Origin: Pseudoalteromonas shioyasakiensis
GTDB taxonomy: Bacteria > Pseudomonadota > Gammaproteobacteria > Enterobacterales > Alteromonadaceae
Direction: 5' to 3'
Length of the DNA: 44,972 nucleotides
NCBI RefSeq assembly: GCF_022398475.1
Contig: NZ_JAKEVM010000021.1
Span: forward strand, 1 to 44,972
The number at the start of each line of letters is the position of its first letter. The first letter of the stretch is position 1. The position numbers and the translations under genes were made by a program. This document shows positions 25,242 to 35,270 of the stretch, in pieces. The notes beneath the pieces were generated by a model. It had not been told where the DNA came from. It made no database searches and worked only from the letters and a program-made list of their open reading frames with translations.

Positions 25242-27896
25242 ATGAAAACCAGTAAGCTCAGTATTCGATTATTATGGTATATCACACCATTAGTGATCTT
25301 ACCTTTGTTGTTTTTAGGTGGCTTTACGTTAACCAATGTGACCAATTCAACAAAAAAACAAGCTGAGCTGATTGTCAGTCGCTTTGTTGAGCAACAACAG
25401 CAAAAAATCTTCAATTACATTGACTCATTTCACTCGATTACCCGGTTGCTTTCGACTTCCCCTGTATTGGCAGACTTTTTAGCCCGCGAACCTGAATCAA
25501 AAAACCAATACATTGAACGCCTTGGCGAATTAATGAATGTATTTGCAAGCTATTCAGAAGCTTACCCAGATATAGTGAGCATTAACTATGTTGCCCCAGA
25601 CGGTAAAAGCGATGCATTTTATTCAAGCCAATTAACCCCTGCGCCAAAAAGTTACCCGTTTTTTGATCAAGTACTGCAATCAAATTTGCGCCAACAGCAA
25701 TTTATGATCTCCAAAGAAGATGGCTCGACTAGCCTGTACTTTGTGCACCCAATTTATAATATCGATTACTACTTAAAACAGCCGCAGCAACTAGGGTTTA
25801 TTGTTGTCCATGTTGAACCATCGATATTAAATGCCAGTATTTTAGAAGCGCCATTTAATAACACCCTAAATTTGTTTTTGACCACTAAAGGGCAAATTTT
25901 ATTTAGCTCAGACTATGACTTACGTGGCAGCTACTTAAGTGAATACGAGCTTGAACAAATAAAGAGTTTGGCCGATTACGGCAAACTAGCCAGTATTGAG
26001 CTGTCGAGTATCGATAAAGAAGAGCGCATCATCTACGCGGTACAAATGACCGACGGAGATTATTTTATCTCTACCACTCCCAAAGATTTGCTATATCAGT
26101 CTGGTAAAGCCATCAGTTTAATTACTGCATTAATTGTTATTATTTCGGTGATTTCACTGCCTATTTTGATCTACATTGTGGTGCGCAACTTACTACTCAC
26201 CCCAGTCGAATTATTAGGGGCTGCAAGTCACCGAGTTGGTGATGGTGATTTATCGGTGTATTTGCCCGCCCATACAAATGATGAAGTAGGTGTGCTTTTC
26301 AACGACTTTAACCACATGGTGAACCAAATTCGTCATTACCAAGACGAGCTTGAAGAATATAAGCACCACCTAGAAGAAAAAGTTGAAAGCCGTACTAAAG
26401 CCCTCGAAGCGATGAATAGCAAGCTAGAAGTGGCCATTGCGCAAGCTGAGCAAGCAAACCAACTGAAAAGCCGCTTTTTAGCGAATATGAGTCATGAAAT
26501 TCGTACCCCACTTACCGCAATTATGGGCTTCACAGAGCAACTTCTGCACAACAAGGATGCGGTGAATGATGAGCAGCATTTAAGCACCATTTTACGTAAC
26601 TCTAAGCACTTGCTTGAGCTCATCAATAACATTCTTGATTTATCAAAAATTGAAGCTGAAAAACTCGCCGTTGAGCGCGGGCCATGTAATGTAGTGCAGC
26701 TTATTCATGATATTGATTCGATTATTCGTCCGTTAGCTAATGAGAAGCAACTGGCGTTTAATATCAACTACAAGCTACCAATACCTAAAACTATTAATAG
26801 CGATACCACACGTTTAAAACAAATTTTGATCAATATTGCCAGCAATGCGGTTAAGTTCACTGAGAAAGGCAGTATCTCGATTGATATTAGCTACAACAGC
26901 GAAAAACAGCATTTACAATTTGCGATTCAAGATACCGGTATCGGTATGTCTGAGCGCGAAGTCGAACGGGTATTTAAACCGTTTGAACAAGCCGATGCGA
27001 CGACAACTCGCCGCTTTGGTGGCACGGGTCTTGGCTTGTGTATATCGAAGAACTTAGCCCAGTTATTGGGTGGTGATGTGCAACTGATTAGTGAACCTGG
27101 AAACGGCAGTTGTTTTACCGTACAAGTTGCTGCTCACTTAAATGCCGAACAGCTTAAGTACGAGGCCTTTATTCATAGCTATGAGCAACTATCGCCAAGT
27201 AAAGACGTTCAGCTTTCATTCGCAGCAAACAGTTTTGATGCCAATATACTGGTGGCCGAAGATAACCCAGATAACCAGTTGCTGATCAAACTACTGTTAC
27301 AAACTTGGGGGCTTGAGCCTGACATCGCGAAAAACGGTGCAGAAGCAGTAGAAATGGCATTAGTTAATGATTATCAGCTGATCATCATGGATATGCAGAT
27401 GCCAGTCATGGGTGGCTTAGAAGCAACGCAAATGCTACGTCACGCAGCCTATGATGGCCCTATCATTGCGCTTACAGCCAATGTAATGAAAACCGATGTT
27501 GACACCTACATTGAAGCGGGCTGTGATGAAGCACTCGCCAAACCAATCGACAAAGATGCTCTAGAGCAAGTGCTTGTAAGCTACTTACACATTGAAAAAG
27601 ACAGTCAAAACAAGTGGGAAAACTTACTAAAAAGTGAAAAGTTCCAACAAATTAACGACAACTATCGCTCAAAATTACCTGATTACTTAAGCCAGGTCGT
27701 GCAGTTGTATCGCGCTAAAGAATGGGAAGCCCTACGCTCATTAGCACACAGCTTAAAAGGCAGTGCGGGGTGTTTTAGTTTTGAGGCCATTCATAAGACA
27801 GCTGGTCAGCTTGAAAATGCGCTACGCAGTAATCAAACTGAACAGGTAGAGCAATGCTACGATGCACTTATCAATGCCCTTGAAGAAGCATCTTAA
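25242..27896 (+). CDS. Hybrid sensor histidine kinase / response regulator with Hpt domain
   Basis: This membrane sensor should autophosphorylate on His and pass the phosphate His-Asp-His to an unknown response regulator. Domains in order across 884 residues are: membrane helix (about 11-31), extracytoplasmic Cache-like sensor (about 35-285), second helix (290-313), HAMP (313-366) and a coiled coil (366-408). HisKA follows with H418 in SHEIRTP, then HATPase with N535, DTGIGM (564-569) and GGTGLGL (593-599), a receiver with D717 and K767, and an Hpt domain with H836 in HSLKGSAG. All phosphorelay residues are present. No partner response regulator is adjacent, and the ligand cannot be told from sequence. 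Its end overlaps the rimI end by four bases. Confidence 0.93.
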   Translation: MKTSKLSIRLLWYITPLVILPLLFLGGFTLTNVTNSTKKQAELIVSRFVEQQQQKIFNYIDSFHSITRLLSTSPVLADFLAREPESKNQYIERLGELMNVFASYSEAYPDIVSINYVAPDGKSDAFYSSQLTPAPKSYPFFDQVLQSNLRQQQFMISKEDGSTSLYFVHPIYNIDYYLKQPQQLGFIVVHVEPSILNASILEAPFNNTLNLFLTTKGQILFSSDYDLRGSYLSEYELEQIKSLADYGKLASIELSSIDKEERIIYAVQMTDGDYFISTTPKDLLYQSGKAISLITALIVIISVISLPILIYIVVRNLLLTPVELLGAASHRVGDGDLSVYLPAHTNDEVGVLFNDFNHMVNQIRHYQDELEEYKHHLEEKVESRTKALEAMNSKLEVAIAQAEQANQLKSRFLANMSHEIRTPLTAIMGFTEQLLHNKDAVNDEQHLSTILRNSKHLLELINNILDLSKIEAEKLAVERGPCNVVQLIHDIDSIIRPLANEKQLAFNINYKLPIPKTINSDTTRLKQILINIASNAVKFTEKGSISIDISYNSEKQHLQFAIQDTGIGMSEREVERVFKPFEQADATTTRRFGGTGLGLCISKNLAQLLGGDVQLISEPGNGSCFTVQVAAHLNAEQLKYEAFIHSYEQLSPSKDVQLSFAANSFDANILVAEDNPDNQLLIKLLLQTWGLEPDIAKNGAEAVEMALVNDYQLIIMDMQMPVMGGLEATQMLRHAAYDGPIIALTANVMKTDVDTYIEAGCDEALAKPIDKDALEQVLVSYLHIEKDSQNKWENLLKSEKFQQINDNYRSKLPDYLSQVVQLYRAKEWEALRSLAHSLKGSAGCFSFEAIHKTAGQLENALRSNQTEQVEQCYDALINALEEAS

Positions 27897-28348
27897 AGGC
27901 TAAAGCTCATCCCCATTAAAATAGCGTCTTCGTTGCCTGTCGCGGTTGGGTAGTAGTTCTTGCGCACCGACATATGGGAAAAGCCAGCGCTTTCATACAG
28001 GCCAATAGCAGGAGCGTTCGACTCACGCACTTCTAAGAATAGGTTTTCAGCTTGGTGCTGCTCGCTGTGCTCAATAAATGCATTTAACAACTGCTTAGCA
28101 ATGCCCTGCCCTTGGTACTTCGGCGCAACACAAATATCCATTAAAGTGTAATCTGGGCCTGCTTGTTCACCAATATAAAAACCTAGCATCTCATCACCTT
28201 GAAAAGCAGCTAAGTTAAAATAACGCCCAGCTAAACACGACAGCATGGTTTTCTCTGTCCACGGGTGACTATGGCAGGCGTTTTCGATAGCCATTAACTG
28301 GCTAATATAGGTTGCATCTACAGGTTTAAAGCTTATCAAGTTGTTCAC
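27893..28348 (-). CDS. rimI: Ribosomal-protein-alanine N-acetyltransferase RimI
   Basis: RimI acetylates the N-terminal alanine of ribosomal protein S18 using acetyl-CoA. The 151 residues form a GNAT domain: HPWTEKTMLSCLAGRYFNLAAF near the N-terminus, the acetyl-CoA loop (VAPKYQGQGIAKQLL), EVRESNAPAIGLYESAGF, and the RimI-typical ending RKNYYPTATGNEDAILMGMSF. The start overlaps the upstream holD-like gene by 23 bases, which implies coupled expression, as in the holD-rimI pair of E. coli. Confidence 0.95.
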   Translation of the reverse strand: MNNLISFKPVDATYISQLMAIENACHSHPWTEKTMLSCLAGRYFNLAAFQGDEMLGFYIGEQAGPDYTLMDICVAPKYQGQGIAKQLLNAFIEHSEQHQAENLFLEVRESNAPAIGLYESAGFSHMSVRKNYYPTATGNEDAILMGMSFSL

Positions 28349-28628
28349 CGATTAAAGACCAAAGTTGTTTTTTCTGTTCGCCATTGAGCTTATCGCTTGG
28401 TAAGCCTAAGCACCCCTCTTGCCAGCTAATACTCGTTGCTTTAACGATTTGGGTAATAACTAACGGCGCAAATGCTTTTTCGAGGTCTTGGTGAAACTGT
28501 AACGGAAGCGTCAATGTTTCTTGTTGAGTGTTTGGTATCTGTTCGCCAGAAGCATCAGGCGCAGTTCGATAGTGTTGATTCAACTCTAAAGATTGTACAG
28601 AGAATATCGCAGCGTAACTTGGATTCAT
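28326..28628 (-). CDS. holD: Possible DNA polymerase III psi subunit (HolD-like)
   Basis: Psi bridges the clamp-loader chi subunit and the tau/gamma complex. The identification here rests mainly on position: the gene overlaps rimI as holD does in E. coli. The protein has only 100 residues, against 137 in E. coli. It lacks a clear N-terminal WxL-type clamp-loader-binding segment. The C-terminal pattern KKQLWSLIGEQL resembles the psi ending (ALWQQI). I see no other family signature. It could be a reduced psi or an unrelated small protein. Confidence 0.5.
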   Translation of the reverse strand: MNPSYAAIFSVQSLELNQHYRTAPDASGEQIPNTQQETLTLPLQFHQDLEKAFAPLVITQIVKATSISWQEGCLGLPSDKLNGEQKKQLWSLIGEQLDKL

Positions 28629-28696
28629 AACAACTCAATCATGATTAAGAGCAAGTAATATAGGGAGATTTGCGATTAAAGTAAAGAAGGAAGAAA

Positions 28697-28773
28697 TGGC
28701 AGGGGCGGAGAGATTCGAACTCCCAACCGTCGGTTTTGGAGACCGCTGTTCTACCAATTGGAACTACGCCCCT
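28697..28773 (-). tRNA. tRNA-Trp (CCA)
   Basis: The 77-base cloverleaf on the minus strand has acceptor AGGGGCG / CGCCCCT, discriminator G and an encoded CCA. The anticodon loop CTCCAAA (CCA) sits in a stem whose outermost pair (27-43) reads G-A rather than a Watson-Crick pair. The D-loop has one base more than in E. coli tRNA-Trp. It is transcribed alone from the promoter at 28787-28814. Confidence 0.95.
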
Positions 28774-28786
28774 GCAATGACGACGA

Positions 28787-28814
28787 ATTATATAGAGCTT
28801 TTTTCAAAGGTAAA
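28787..28814 (-). promoter_or_regulatory. Promoter of tRNA-Trp
   Basis: On the minus strand TTTACC (28809-28814), 16 bases and a perfect TATAAT (28787-28792) place the start just ahead of the tRNA 5' end. Confidence 0.65.
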
Positions 28815-28859
28815 GTAAAAAAACACAGTTTTTAGTTTAACTGCTTCTTAAATAAACAA

Positions 28860-28889
28860 AACGGCGAATTAGCAAGCTAATTCGCCGTT
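28860..28889 (-). terminator. Rho-independent terminator after guaA
   Basis: A perfect 14-base-pair stem (AACGGCGAATTAGC and its complement) with a two-base turn is followed on the minus strand by TTTTGTTTATTT. T residues on the other strand make it potentially bidirectional. It lies 30 bases past the guaA stop. Confidence 0.9.
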
Positions 28890-28919
28890 TTTGTACCAAT
28901 TCAGGTCAGAATAATAAAA

Positions 28920-30497
28920 TTATTCCCACTCGATTGTTGCCGGTGGCTTACCTGAAATATCGTAAACAACACGTGAGATACCGTCGATTTCGTTGATGAT
29001 ACGGTTAGAAACCACACCTAAGAACTCATAAGGTAAGTGTGACCAACGTGCCGTCATAAAGTCGATTGTTTCTACACAACGTAGTGATACAACCCAATCG
29101 TATTTACGCGCGTCACCCATTACACCGACCGATTTAACTGGTAAGAATACAGTGAAGGCTTGACTTACTTTGTGATAAAGCTCTGCTTTGTGTAGCTCTT
29201 CAATGAAGATAGCATCTGCGCGACGTAGTAAGTCACAGTACTCTTTCTTGATTTCACCAAGTACACGAACACCTAAACCAGGACCCGGGAATGGGTGACG
29301 GTAAAGCATGTCGTATGGTAGACCAAGCTCAAGACCAATTTTACGTACTTCATCTTTGAATAGCTCACGTAACGGCTCAACAAGACCCATTTCCATGTCG
29401 TCTGGTAAACCACCTACGTTGTGGTGAGACTTGATTACGTGTGCTTTACCTGTTGCAGATGCAGCAGATTCGATTACGTCTGGGTAGATAGTACCTTGAC
29501 CTAACCATTTAGCACTTTTCAGCTTTTTAGCTTGCTCGTCAAATACTTTAATGAAGGTATGACCAATCGCTTTACGCTTATCTTCTGGGTCTGACTTACC
29601 TGCTAAGTCTGCTAAGAATTGATCTTCAGCATCTACTTTAACAATGTTTAGGCCAAACTTGTTACCGAACATGTCCATAACTTGCTGACCTTCGTTTAAA
29701 CGAAGAAGACCGTTATCAACGAATACACACGTTAGCTTGTCGCCGATTGCACGGTGAATAAGCATGGCAACAACAGATGAATCAACACCACCTGATAAAC
29801 CTAAGATAACTTCGTCATCACCTACAGTTTCCTTAATACGCTCAATAGCATCGTCGATGATTTTAGCTGGTGTCCATAGTTTTTCACAGCCACAGATATC
29901 AATCGCGAAGCGCTCAAGTAAACGTAAACCTTGGTGAGTATGAGTTACTTCTGGGTGGAACTGTACGCCGTAAAAACGTTTTTCTTCCCAAGACATTGCA
30001 GCATGTGGACATGTTGAAGTTTTAGCAGTTGTTTTGAAAGTCTCAGGTACTTCCATCACTTTATCGCCGTGGCTCATCCAAACGTCTAGTACGCCTGCAC
30101 CGCCATCAGTAATGTGGTCTTCGATAGCATCGAATAACGCACAGTTACCTACTTTTTCAACTTGCGCATAACCAAACTCTTTCTTATCAGAGCTGTGTAC
30201 GCTACCACCTAGTTGCGTTGCCATTGTTTGCATGCCGTAACAGATACCAAGTACTGGAACGCCTGCGTTAAATACATACTCAGGAGCACGTGGGCTGTTT
30301 TCAAGTGTTGTAGACTCAGGGCCACCCGACAAAATAATACCTTGTGGATTAAATTCGCGGATTTGCTCTTCAGTTACATCCCATGCCCATAGCTCACAGT
30401 AAACACCAATCTCACGTATACGACGTGCGATTAACTGTGTGTATTGCGAACCAAAATCTAAAATGAGAATTCGTGAATCGTGAATGTCTTTGCTCAT
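28920..30497 (-). CDS. guaA: GMP synthase (glutamine-hydrolysing)
   Basis: GuaA converts XMP to GMP with ATP and glutamine. The 525 residues match the E. coli length. The class I amidotransferase domain has C86 (GICYGMQ), H181 and E183 (QFHPE). The ATP-pyrophosphatase domain follows with the P-loop SGGVDS (235-240), and then the C-terminal dimerisation domain ending [10 protein letters not shown]. It follows guaB by 100 bases on the same strand, with two small hairpins between. Confidence 0.98.
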   Translation of the reverse strand: MSKDIHDSRILILDFGSQYTQLIARRIREIGVYCELWAWDVTEEQIREFNPQGIILSGGPESTTLENSPRAPEYVFNAGVPVLGICYGMQTMATQLGGSVHSSDKKEFGYAQVEKVGNCALFDAIEDHITDGGAGVLDVWMSHGDKVMEVPETFKTTAKTSTCPHAAMSWEEKRFYGVQFHPEVTHTHQGLRLLERFAIDICGCEKLWTPAKIIDDAIERIKETVGDDEVILGLSGGVDSSVVAMLIHRAIGDKLTCVFVDNGLLRLNEGQQVMDMFGNKFGLNIVKVDAEDQFLADLAGKSDPEDKRKAIGHTFIKVFDEQAKKLKSAKWLGQGTIYPDVIESAASATGKAHVIKSHHNVGGLPDDMEMGLVEPLRELFKDEVRKIGLELGLPYDMLYRHPFPGPGLGVRVLGEIKKEYCDLLRRADAIFIEELHKAELYHKVSQAFTVFLPVKSVGVMGDARKYDWVVSLRCVETIDFMTARWSHLPYEFLGVVSNRIINEIDGISRVVYDISGKPPATIEWE

Positions 30498-30523
30498 GGA
30501 GTATCTCGTTAGTCAGGAACTGC

Positions 30524-30572
30524 TCTCCCAAAGGGAGATGATCAATAAATTAGGGCTAGCAAATGCTAGCCC
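30524..30572 (-). other. Two hairpins in the guaB-guaA spacer
   Basis: On the transcript, GGGCTAGC / GCTAGCCC (30553-30572, four-base loop) is followed by TCTCCC / GGGAGA (30524-30538). Neither is followed by a proper U run, so both could modulate processing or partial termination between guaB and guaA. Confidence 0.55.
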
Positions 30573-30597
30573 ATGTAATTTCAATACCTTAAGGTAA

Positions 30598-32067
30598 TTA
30601 ACCTAGGCGGTAGTTTGGCGCTTCTTTAGTGATTTGCACGTCGTGAACGTGTGACTCACCCATACCAGCTGAAGTTACGCGAACAAATTGAGGTTTAGTA
30701 TTTAACTCTTCAATTGTTGCACAGCCAGTTAAGCCCATTGCACTGCGTAGACCACCCACTTGTTGATGAATGATTGTCGCGATAGGACCTTTATAAGCAA
30801 CACGGCCTTCGATACCTTCAGGAACAAGCTTGTCTGCTTCGTTCGATTTTTGGAAGTAACGGTCTGATGAACCTTCTTTTTGGTCCATAGCACCAAGGCT
30901 ACCCATACCACGGTATGATTTGTAGTAACGACCTTGATATAGCTCAACTTCACCCGGTGCTTCTTCAGTACCGGCTAACATTGAACCCACCATTACACAT
31001 GATGCACCAGCAACAAGTGCTTTTACGATGTCACCAGAGAAACGGATACCACCGTCAGCAATAACAGGAATATCACGGCCTTTTAAGCCTTCAACTGCGT
31101 CAGAAATAGCAGTAATTTGTGGAACACCACAACCTGTTACGATACGAGTAGTACAGATAGAACCAGGGCCGATACCAACTTTAACAGCATCAACACCCGC
31201 ATCAGCAAGGGCAATCGCGCCTTCAGCTGTTGCAACGTTACCTGCTACGATTTGTAGATCTGGGTATGCTTGACGTGTTTGTGCAACACGGTCGATAACA
31301 CCTTGTGAGTGGCCATGTGATGTATCGATAAGTAATACGTCAACACCTGCTTCAACAAGTGCTGCGATACGCTCATCAGTACCCGCGCCAACACCAACAG
31401 CTGCACCTACACGTAGACGACCTTGATCGTCTTTACATGCATGCGGCTTGTCTTGTGCTTTTTGATAATCTTTTACAGTGATCATGCCTTTAAGTTTAAA
31501 TGCATCATCAACTACGAGAATTTTTTCGATACGGTGCTCGTGCATTAGACCTAAGATTTCATCACGGTCTGCACCTTCTTTAACAGTCACTAACGATTCT
31601 TTTTTCGTCATTACTGTAGAAACAGGTTGCTCAAGTTTCGTTTCAAAACGCATATCACGGCTTGTCACAATACCAACAAGGTTATTGTCAGCGTCGGTTA
31701 CAGGGAAACCTGAAAAACCTTTGTCTTCTGAAAGCGCGATAGCATCAGCAATTGTAAGATCCGCAGTCACAGTAACAGGGAAAGAAACAATGCCCGCTTC
31801 GTAAGTTTTAACTTTACGAACGTTTTTAGCTTGCTCTTCAATTGTCATGTTTTTGTGGATGAAACCTAAACCGCCCTCTTGCGCTAAAGCAATCGCTAAG
31901 CGTGCTTCTGTTACAGTATCCATAGATGCTGAAACTAGCGGCAAGTTAAGATTGATACCACGCGTTAAGCGAGTTGAAATATTTGCCGTGTGTGGCAAAA
32001 CAGTAGAATGACCTGGTACTAAAAGTACGTCGTCAAAGGTAAGAGCTTCTTTAGCGATTCTTAGCAT
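30598..32067 (-). CDS. guaB: Inosine-5'-monophosphate dehydrogenase
   Basis: GuaB oxidises IMP to XMP with NAD, the committed step to GTP. From the ATG at 32067 it has 489 residues starting [20 protein letters not shown], the standard IMPDH start; the frame runs 23 codons further upstream without homology. A CBS-domain pair lies at about 93-203, the catalytic C305 in GPGSICTTR, and the flap residues RGMGSLGAM later. The gene is divergent from xseA, as in E. coli, and forms an operon with guaA. On the minus strand TATACT lies about 25 bases upstream of the ATG with only a weak -35. I do not see a PurR-type operator. Confidence 0.97.
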   Translation of the reverse strand: MLRIAKEALTFDDVLLVPGHSTVLPHTANISTRLTRGINLNLPLVSASMDTVTEARLAIALAQEGGLGFIHKNMTIEEQAKNVRKVKTYEAGIVSFPVTVTADLTIADAIALSEDKGFSGFPVTDADNNLVGIVTSRDMRFETKLEQPVSTVMTKKESLVTVKEGADRDEILGLMHEHRIEKILVVDDAFKLKGMITVKDYQKAQDKPHACKDDQGRLRVGAAVGVGAGTDERIAALVEAGVDVLLIDTSHGHSQGVIDRVAQTRQAYPDLQIVAGNVATAEGAIALADAGVDAVKVGIGPGSICTTRIVTGCGVPQITAISDAVEGLKGRDIPVIADGGIRFSGDIVKALVAGASCVMVGSMLAGTEEAPGEVELYQGRYYKSYRGMGSLGAMDQKEGSSDRYFQKSNEADKLVPEGIEGRVAYKGPIATIIHQQVGGLRSAMGLTGCATIEELNTKPQFVRVTSAGMGESHVHDVQITKEAPNYRLG

Positions 32068-32201
32068 AGTGCAACTTCTCACATGTGGATCTGAGTATAA
32101 GGAATTGCGGCCAAATTTTATCAGCGTTGTGAGCACGAGTAAATAAAATTATTCATTTATTTGTGTTAAAGTACACAGAGAATTTTTTACTGGGGTTTTT
32201 A

Positions 32202-33536
32202 ATGGCTTTTACGCAATCAACACAGCCTGTTTACACGGTCTCGCGCCTAAATAAGGAAATTCGCCATGTTCTTGAACAAGGCTTTTCATCGCTTATCTTA
32301 AATGGTGAAATTTCTAACTTTATAGCCCCAGCATCTGGACACTGGTACTTTACGTTAAAAGACGACCGAGCACAGGTAAAAGCGGCAATGTGGCGCGGCA
32401 ATAATCGCGGCCAAACTTTTCGCCCGAGCAATGGTGCACAAGTAACTGTGCGTGCCCGCGTATCTTTATATGAACCTCGTGGTGATTATCAGCTGATTGT
32501 TGAGCATATGGCCCCTGCAGGTGAAGGCTTATTAAAGCAAGAATTCGATGCGCTAAAAATGCGCTTAGCTGCCGAAGGTCTATTTAGCTCAGCCCATAAA
32601 AAACCATTACCAACCAATATTAATCGCGTTGGGGTGATCACCTCAGCCACAGGTGCGGCTATACGCGATATTCTAACGGTACTTAAACGCCGTGCTCCGC
32701 AGCTTGAAGTCGTGATTTACCCAGCTATGGTGCAAGGTGCAGATGCCCACAGCCAATTAATAGAAAAAATAAACATCGCCAATCAGCGCAACGAAGTAGA
32801 TGTGCTTATATTAGGTCGTGGTGGTGGTTCACTCGAAGATTTGTGGTGTTTTAACCATGAGCAACTAGCTCGCGCTATTTTTGAAAGTCGCTTACCTATT
32901 GTTAGCGCCGTTGGTCACGAGGTCGATACCACAATTAGTGATTATGTTGCCGATATTCGCGCCGCAACACCTTCTGCAGCCGCCGAGCTAGTTAGTCCAA
33001 ATACCGAAGAGCTACATAACAAAGTTACGCAGTTAGTTAGGCACTTAAATCATGCCTTTAAACACTCTTTAGCTGTAAAACGCAGTACTGCCACTCAATT
33101 TGAGCATCGCTTGCAGCTATGCCATCCCCGTAATCAACTCAATCAACAAGCGCAAAAACTAGATGAACTTAGTTTGGCCTTACACAGCGCAATGAGTGGC
33201 AAAATCCAGCGATATGAGCGAGTACTTGCTAACCTAACACCACGCTTAATGCAAAGCTCTCCTGAAAAGCAGCTAGCGAAAAGCGAGCATCAACTGGCGC
33301 AATTGCATGCCCGCCTCACACAAGCGATGCAGCAACAACTTTCAAGTTCTCGAAACCAGCTTTCTTTACAAGCGAGCCGTTTAGATTCTGTGAGCCCACT
33401 CAGTGTGTTAGCACGTGGTTATAGTATTACTAAAAACCAGCACGGTAGTGTAGTGAAATCGGTTAACGATGTAAGTTCTGGTGAGCTTATAACCACCGAG
33501 CTTGCAGATGGGCAGCTACAATCAAAAGTTGTATAA
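32202..33536 (+). CDS. xseA: Exodeoxyribonuclease VII large subunit
   Basis: XseA is the catalytic subunit of exonuclease VII, which degrades single-stranded DNA with XseB. The start at 32202 follows GGGG at good spacing and yields 445 residues (E. coli 456). An N-terminal OB fold (YTVSRLNKEIRHVLEQGF... GHWYFTLKDDRAQVKAAMW) precedes the nuclease core with GVITSATGAAIRDI, LGRGGGSLEDLWCFN, AVGHEVDTTISD and RAATPSAAAEL. A long coiled-coil region (about 270-400) and a final LARGYSI segment follow. Confidence 0.97.
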   Translation: MAFTQSTQPVYTVSRLNKEIRHVLEQGFSSLILNGEISNFIAPASGHWYFTLKDDRAQVKAAMWRGNNRGQTFRPSNGAQVTVRARVSLYEPRGDYQLIVEHMAPAGEGLLKQEFDALKMRLAAEGLFSSAHKKPLPTNINRVGVITSATGAAIRDILTVLKRRAPQLEVVIYPAMVQGADAHSQLIEKINIANQRNEVDVLILGRGGGSLEDLWCFNHEQLARAIFESRLPIVSAVGHEVDTTISDYVADIRAATPSAAAELVSPNTEELHNKVTQLVRHLNHAFKHSLAVKRSTATQFEHRLQLCHPRNQLNQQAQKLDELSLALHSAMSGKIQRYERVLANLTPRLMQSSPEKQLAKSEHQLAQLHARLTQAMQQQLSSSRNQLSLQASRLDSVSPLSVLARGYSITKNQHGSVVKSVNDVSSGELITTELADGQLQSKVV

Positions 33537-33538
33537 AA

Positions 33539-34195
33539 TTACTGCGTGCTTGCGATGATTGTTAGACTATCGTCACTTGAGGTGGTGGAGGTAAATTTAA
33601 ATTGCTTCCACCAGCTTTGTTCCATCATCTTATCGGTCATGTTACGCCAATAATGACTTGGCAAATCATCAACATCCTCTGGTTGCAATAGCTTAAACTG
33701 ACACACAGAGCTTTTGCATGTAGAGACACTGAGCTGTGGTTGCACTGGTAAATCGGCCATGATTAAAAAATCACTCATGGCTGTTTCAACTTGGTAGGCC
33801 CAAGCCTCATCCCGAGATTGCTCTTCTAACAAGGTATAAAGTTCATCCAGGTGTGAGTCGATTTGCTGAGGAGGTATCGCACTTGAACGGTAACTAGCAA
33901 TCACAGCTTGTTGATTTTCGACTTGTAACTTTAACTCTGCTATTTGTTGCTCAAGCTCGCTTTTGCTATCAGCTACTGAACTATCTGAATTAACTTCAGC
34001 GACTTGTTTATTAATAACAGGCGCTATAGCAGTGGCTTGCTGCTCTGGTGCTTGAACTATTTGTTCTTCAACAAATTCTTGCTGATAAGTGTGTGGCTGT
34101 TGTTGTGGGTCTGATTGAAAAAGTGACATAGCGACAGCGCCACAAATAAATGACGCTGTAACTGCTAATCCGAAGGATAACTTAGACAATTCCAT
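33539..34195 (-). CDS. Hypothetical membrane-anchored protein with coiled coil, 218 aa
   Basis: An N-terminal hydrophobic helix (about 6-26, LSFGLAVTASFICGAVAMSLF) anchors a periplasmic or cytoplasmic chain. A Gln/Glu-rich linker (30-75) and a coiled coil (SELEQQIAELKLQVENQQAV, about 78-100) follow. The C-terminal globular part (about 110-218) has RDEAWAYQVETAMSDF and a cysteine pair in STCKSSVCQFKL. This combination occurs in uncharacterised Alteromonadales proteins as far as I recall; no function is known to me. It lies 20 bases downstream of cysE on the same strand, and its stop is two bases from the convergent xseA stop. Confidence 0.82.
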   Translation of the reverse strand: MELSKLSFGLAVTASFICGAVAMSLFQSDPQQQPHTYQQEFVEEQIVQAPEQQATAIAPVINKQVAEVNSDSSVADSKSELEQQIAELKLQVENQQAVIASYRSSAIPPQQIDSHLDELYTLLEEQSRDEAWAYQVETAMSDFLIMADLPVQPQLSVSTCKSSVCQFKLLQPEDVDDLPSHYWRNMTDKMMEQSWWKQFKFTSTTSSDDSLTIIASTQ

Positions 34196-34215
34196 TGCTC
34201 TTTTAAAGTGTAAAA

Positions 34216-35040
34216 CTACAACATAGCACTGGTGTGGGAGGCATTACTAGCGGTAGTCGTACCATCATCTAAAAAGTTTTGGTTCATGCTCTCTGCTGGA
34301 CAGGGACAGCTCGGTTTGCCGACCACTTTAGCTGGCACGCCAACCACAGTTGTGTGTGCTGGAACTGCACTTAACACGACTGAGTTTGCACCAATACGCG
34401 CCCCCTCTCCTACTTCGATATTACCTAGTACTTTTGCACCTGCGCCAATCAAAACACCGGCGCGAATTTTTGGATGGCGGTCACCTTGCTCATTACCCGT
34501 ACCACCTAAGGTTACAGATTGTAGAATCGATACGTTATCTTCAATAACTGCTGTTTCACCAATTACAATCCCAGTTGCATGGTCAAACATAATACCATGA
34601 CCAACTTTACAAGCAGGATGGATGTCAACGCCAAATACTTCTGAGGTTCTGCTTTGAATGAAGCGAGCAAGCTCTTTTCGGTTTTGTTGCCATAAACAAT
34701 TTGCGAGTCGGTGTGCTTGTATTGCATGGAAGCCTTTAAGGTTCAAAATAACAGTTAAGTAACTATCGGCCGCAGGGTCGCGATCTTTAACTGCTTTTAT
34801 GTCATGAGCCACATGCGTCAGCATTAGATCACATTTAACAAAGGCATGGTCGAATAATTCACGGATAGTAAATGCTGATACCACCGCATCTGCAAGTTTA
34901 TTTGCCACAATAAAGCTCAGCGCCGAACCTAAGCATTCATGATTTAACACGCACGAATAAACGTGACTTGCTAAAAGCGGTTCACGGGAAACGACTTCGT
35001 TTGCTTCATCTCGAAGCTTTTGCCAAATTTCATGACGCAT
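34216..35040 (-). CDS. cysE: Serine O-acetyltransferase
   Basis: CysE makes O-acetylserine from serine and acetyl-CoA, the first step of cysteine synthesis. The 274 residues equal the E. coli length. The N-terminal helical domain (to about 140) is followed by a left-handed beta helix of hexapeptide repeats (VGHGIMFDHATGIVIGETAVIEDNVSILQSV ... IGANSVVLSAVPAHTTVVGVPAKVVG). The catalytic DH pair is seen in MFDHATG. The C-terminal tail differs from E. coli and ends in a Ser/Thr-rich stretch rather than a terminal Ile. An inverted repeat (35128-35148) lies about 90 bases upstream. Confidence 0.97.
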   Translation of the reverse strand: MRHEIWQKLRDEANEVVSREPLLASHVYSCVLNHECLGSALSFIVANKLADAVVSAFTIRELFDHAFVKCDLMLTHVAHDIKAVKDRDPAADSYLTVILNLKGFHAIQAHRLANCLWQQNRKELARFIQSRTSEVFGVDIHPACKVGHGIMFDHATGIVIGETAVIEDNVSILQSVTLGGTGNEQGDRHPKIRAGVLIGAGAKVLGNIEVGEGARIGANSVVLSAVPAHTTVVGVPAKVVGKPSCPCPAESMNQNFLDDGTTTASNASHTSAML

Positions 35041-35127
35041 AATATTGCCTTTCTGGTTGTACCTAACTGCTAAGCCTTAAGTTTAACGGATTTGTAGCAA
35101 GATGTACTAACCCGTTGTTTATTTGTT

Positions 35128-35148
35128 CTGGTTATATCTAATAACCAG
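35128..35148. promoter_or_regulatory. Perfect inverted repeat between cysE and the XRE operon
   Basis: CTGGTTAT and ATAACCAG form perfect eight-base arms around five bases (ATCTA). The size and symmetry are those of a dimeric repressor site. Location in the divergent region lets it act on either cysE or the operon at 35382. I do not recognise the regulator. Confidence 0.6.
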
Positions 35149-35270
35149 AGTAACAATACCTATTTTTACTCTTTTTGCTGTGCTTTTTTGCCAATCGCAT
35201 ATGACAGTAGCAAATTCTAACTCTAGCCGAGAAACTTAATTAAAGTGCTTATTTTTCAATGACAAAACAG

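Noticed and set aside
32068..32201. PurR operator in the guaB/xseA region
   Set aside because: I looked for the ACGCAAACGTTTGCGT pattern and found no acceptable match.
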